Assembly (NCBI RefSeq): GCF_000277815.2
Contig: NC_018474.1
Coordinates: 1-64,000, forward strand
Length of the DNA: 64,000 nucleotides
Direction: 5' to 3'
Source: Encephalitozoon hellem ATCC 50504
Lineage: Eukaryota; Microsporidia; Unikaryonidae
The translations under genes and the position numbers were made by a program. Shown here piece by piece: positions 62,985 through 64,000 of this stretch. The notes under the pieces were generated by a model that was not told the DNA's origin, ran no database searches, and saw only the letters and a program-made list of their open reading frames with translations. Every line of letters begins with the position of its first letter. Positions within the stretch are counted from its first letter, which is position 1.

Positions 62985-64000
62985 CTATTGAGCCTTTATA
63001 AGTCCAGTCACCACCCCGTCTTCAAAATCAAGCTGTTCTCTACCTGCATCCTCATCGGGGATTATTATCTTTATTCTTTCAACTGGGTGATTTCCTTGGT
63101 CCATCCCAAGCTCCTCTGCTATTCTGCCCCACCAGAGGGATAATAAAGCATTTCTCTTGACTCCTACTCCCTGCTTATAGAAATCAGAAACCAGATACGC
63201 AGCAGAAACATTTTCCCCTATAGCTGCTCTGAGACCAAACTTAAATGCCAGTCTATGATTCTTCTCAACTATGCTTTCAAAGCCATTCAAAAACAAGGCC
63301 GAGAGTCTTAGCTGTGCATCAGATTGCCCAAGGTCTGCCGCCTTAGCATACCACTCTAAGGCCCTTACAACGTCTTTTTCCTGCCCTAGCTCTCCGTTCT
63401 CAAAGCATCTTCCAACCCTAAATTGACAGTTGGGACAGTCTAAAGACCCACCCTTTAGGTAGAGTTTGAATGCATAGGAGTCATCTGGAGATATGATATC
63501 TGGCCCTTTACCTCTTTCATAGCACCTTGCAAGATCATAAAGGGCATATGGATAGGTATGCGTTGCTTTTCTTGCTGCCAGCCTTAGGTAGAAGTACCCT
63601 GTCTCCAGATCACTATCATTTTCTATGTTTCCAAACAGGATAATCACTCCGTAGGTATGCATTGCATCCACCAGCCCAAGCTTTGCTGCGCATCTATAAA
63701 AATGCAATGCATTTCTGGTGTTCCTTTTCTTTCCTACCCCCTTCTCATAGCATTGCGCAACCTTGAAGGTTCCTGTGGGGCTTCCAAGCTGCGCAGATAT
63801 TAGATAATGCCTAAATGCCTTTCTGCAGTCTCTCCTTATTCCAAAAAGGCCTTTTTCATATGAAAGGCCTAGGTAATAGTGCATCTCAGACTCAGACATA
63901 GGATTCAATGCTTGGGCCATGCGGCTAGAGGTACACTTGTTCAGTAGCCCTCTTATAGAGAGGCATTGCTTTTCGGTAAGGTATTTAAGTGCCTTCTCCA
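62985..64000 (-). CDS. Sel1-repeat protein, Skt5/Chs4-like (5' end beyond window)
   Basis: A solenoid of Sel1-like repeats: YLGLSYEKGLFGIRRDCRKA, VAQCYEKGVGKKRNTRNALH, LARCYERGKGPDIISPDDSY, VGRCFENGELGQEKDVVRALEW, and LVSDFYKQGVGVKRNALLSL. The order and spacing resemble fungal Skt5/Chs4 chitin-synthase activators, which would fit the chitin spore wall; other SLR adaptors (Hrd3-like) are possible. The frame is open from the internal ATG (63920) through the right edge, so the N-terminus lies outside this window. The stop is TGA at 62985-62987. Confidence 0.75.
   Translation of the reverse strand, partial: EKALKYLTEKQCLSIRGLLNKCTSSRMAQALNPMSESEMHYYLGLSYEKGLFGIRRDCRKAFRHYLISAQLGSPTGTFKVAQCYEKGVGKKRNTRNALHFYRCAAKLGLVDAMHTYGVIILFGNIENDSDLETGYFYLRLAARKATHTYPYALYDLARCYERGKGPDIISPDDSYAFKLYLKGGSLDCPNCQFRVGRCFENGELGQEKDVVRALEWYAKAADLGQSDAQLRLSALFLNGFESIVEKNHRLAFKFGLRAAIGENVSAAYLVSDFYKQGVGVKRNALLSLWWGRIAEELGMDQGNHPVERIKIIIPDEDAGREQLDFEDGVVTGLIKAQ

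Noticed and set aside
1..64000. CRISPR arrays, insertion sequences or transposons
   Set aside because: None were seen. The only clear repeats are the coding 42-bp units in DSK2, the short direct repeat upstream of the WOPR gene, and low-complexity rDNA spacers.

Overview
This window is the rDNA-bearing end of a microsporidian chromosome, most likely Encephalitozoon or a close relative. The evidence is: an SSU rRNA of only about 1.3 kb; a 5.8S-like segment continuous with the 5' end of a short LSU rRNA; tightly packed, almost intron-less genes with gaps often under 100 bp; shortened versions of many eukaryotic proteins; a 24-nt spliceosomal intron; CCC/GGG or AAATTT motifs just before many ATGs; and a mitosome-type Tim17/22/23 protein. 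The ITS lacks the GTTT repeats expected of E. cuniculi. The species cannot be fixed by eye.

Layout. 1-290 is an almost G-free spacer. 290-4134 is the rRNA unit, transcribed leftward (SSU, ITS, LSU). 4135-4748 is spacer plus an ATG-less open frame that looks like a decayed membrane-protein gene. From 4749 to the right edge the chromosome is core genes on both strands: UTP6, the Pol III largest subunit, NIF3, ribosomal P2, an Ima1-like protein, ASF1, a large HEAT protein, RRP9, PNKP, acid phosphatase, RPT4, an OB-fold protein, a Nup53-type nucleoporin, TFIIE-alpha, a HEAT protein (Scc2 candidate), tRNA-Gln, a Tim22-like protein, a WOPR regulator, SEC8, a RasGEF, DPH7, ubiquilin, a PHO80-like cyclin, a GPI ethanolamine-phosphate transferase, an NSUN5-type methyltransferase, a RING-H2 protein, a PUF60-like splicing factor, separase, an intron-containing DUF167 gene, Aurora kinase, GOLPH3, a REX1-type exonuclease, SMC6, a secreted protein, a ubiquitin protease, a BRCA2 homologue, an OSCA/CSC1 channel, SNU13, a Puf1/Jsn1-type protein, MCM9, a four-helix membrane protein and a Sel1-repeat protein cut by the edge.

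Functionally the set covers rRNA and ribosome production (rDNA, Utp6, Rrp9, Snu13, Rcm1/NSUN5, Rex1, P2, Dph7), transcription (Pol III, TFIIE, Asf1, WOPR), and chromosome segregation and repair (separase, Aurora, SMC6, PNKP, BRCA2-like, MCM9, HhH protein). It also covers trafficking and surface (Sec8, GOLPH3, GPI-EtN-P transferase, acid phosphatase, OSCA channel) and protein turnover (Rpt4, ubiquilin, USP, RING). Neighbouring genes are not functionally clustered and nothing looks like an operon.

Most striking observations: a minimal BRCA2 with one BRC-like repeat and an OB1-OB2 core; an MCM9-type helicase in a fungal-lineage genome; a DUF167 gene visible only after removing a 24-nt intron; a signal-peptide-like ORF in frame with a hypothetical gene but separated by one TAG; and strong strand asymmetry around the rDNA. 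Several long reading frames begin at TTG or GTG. Because this is a eukaryote, starts were moved to in-frame ATGs.
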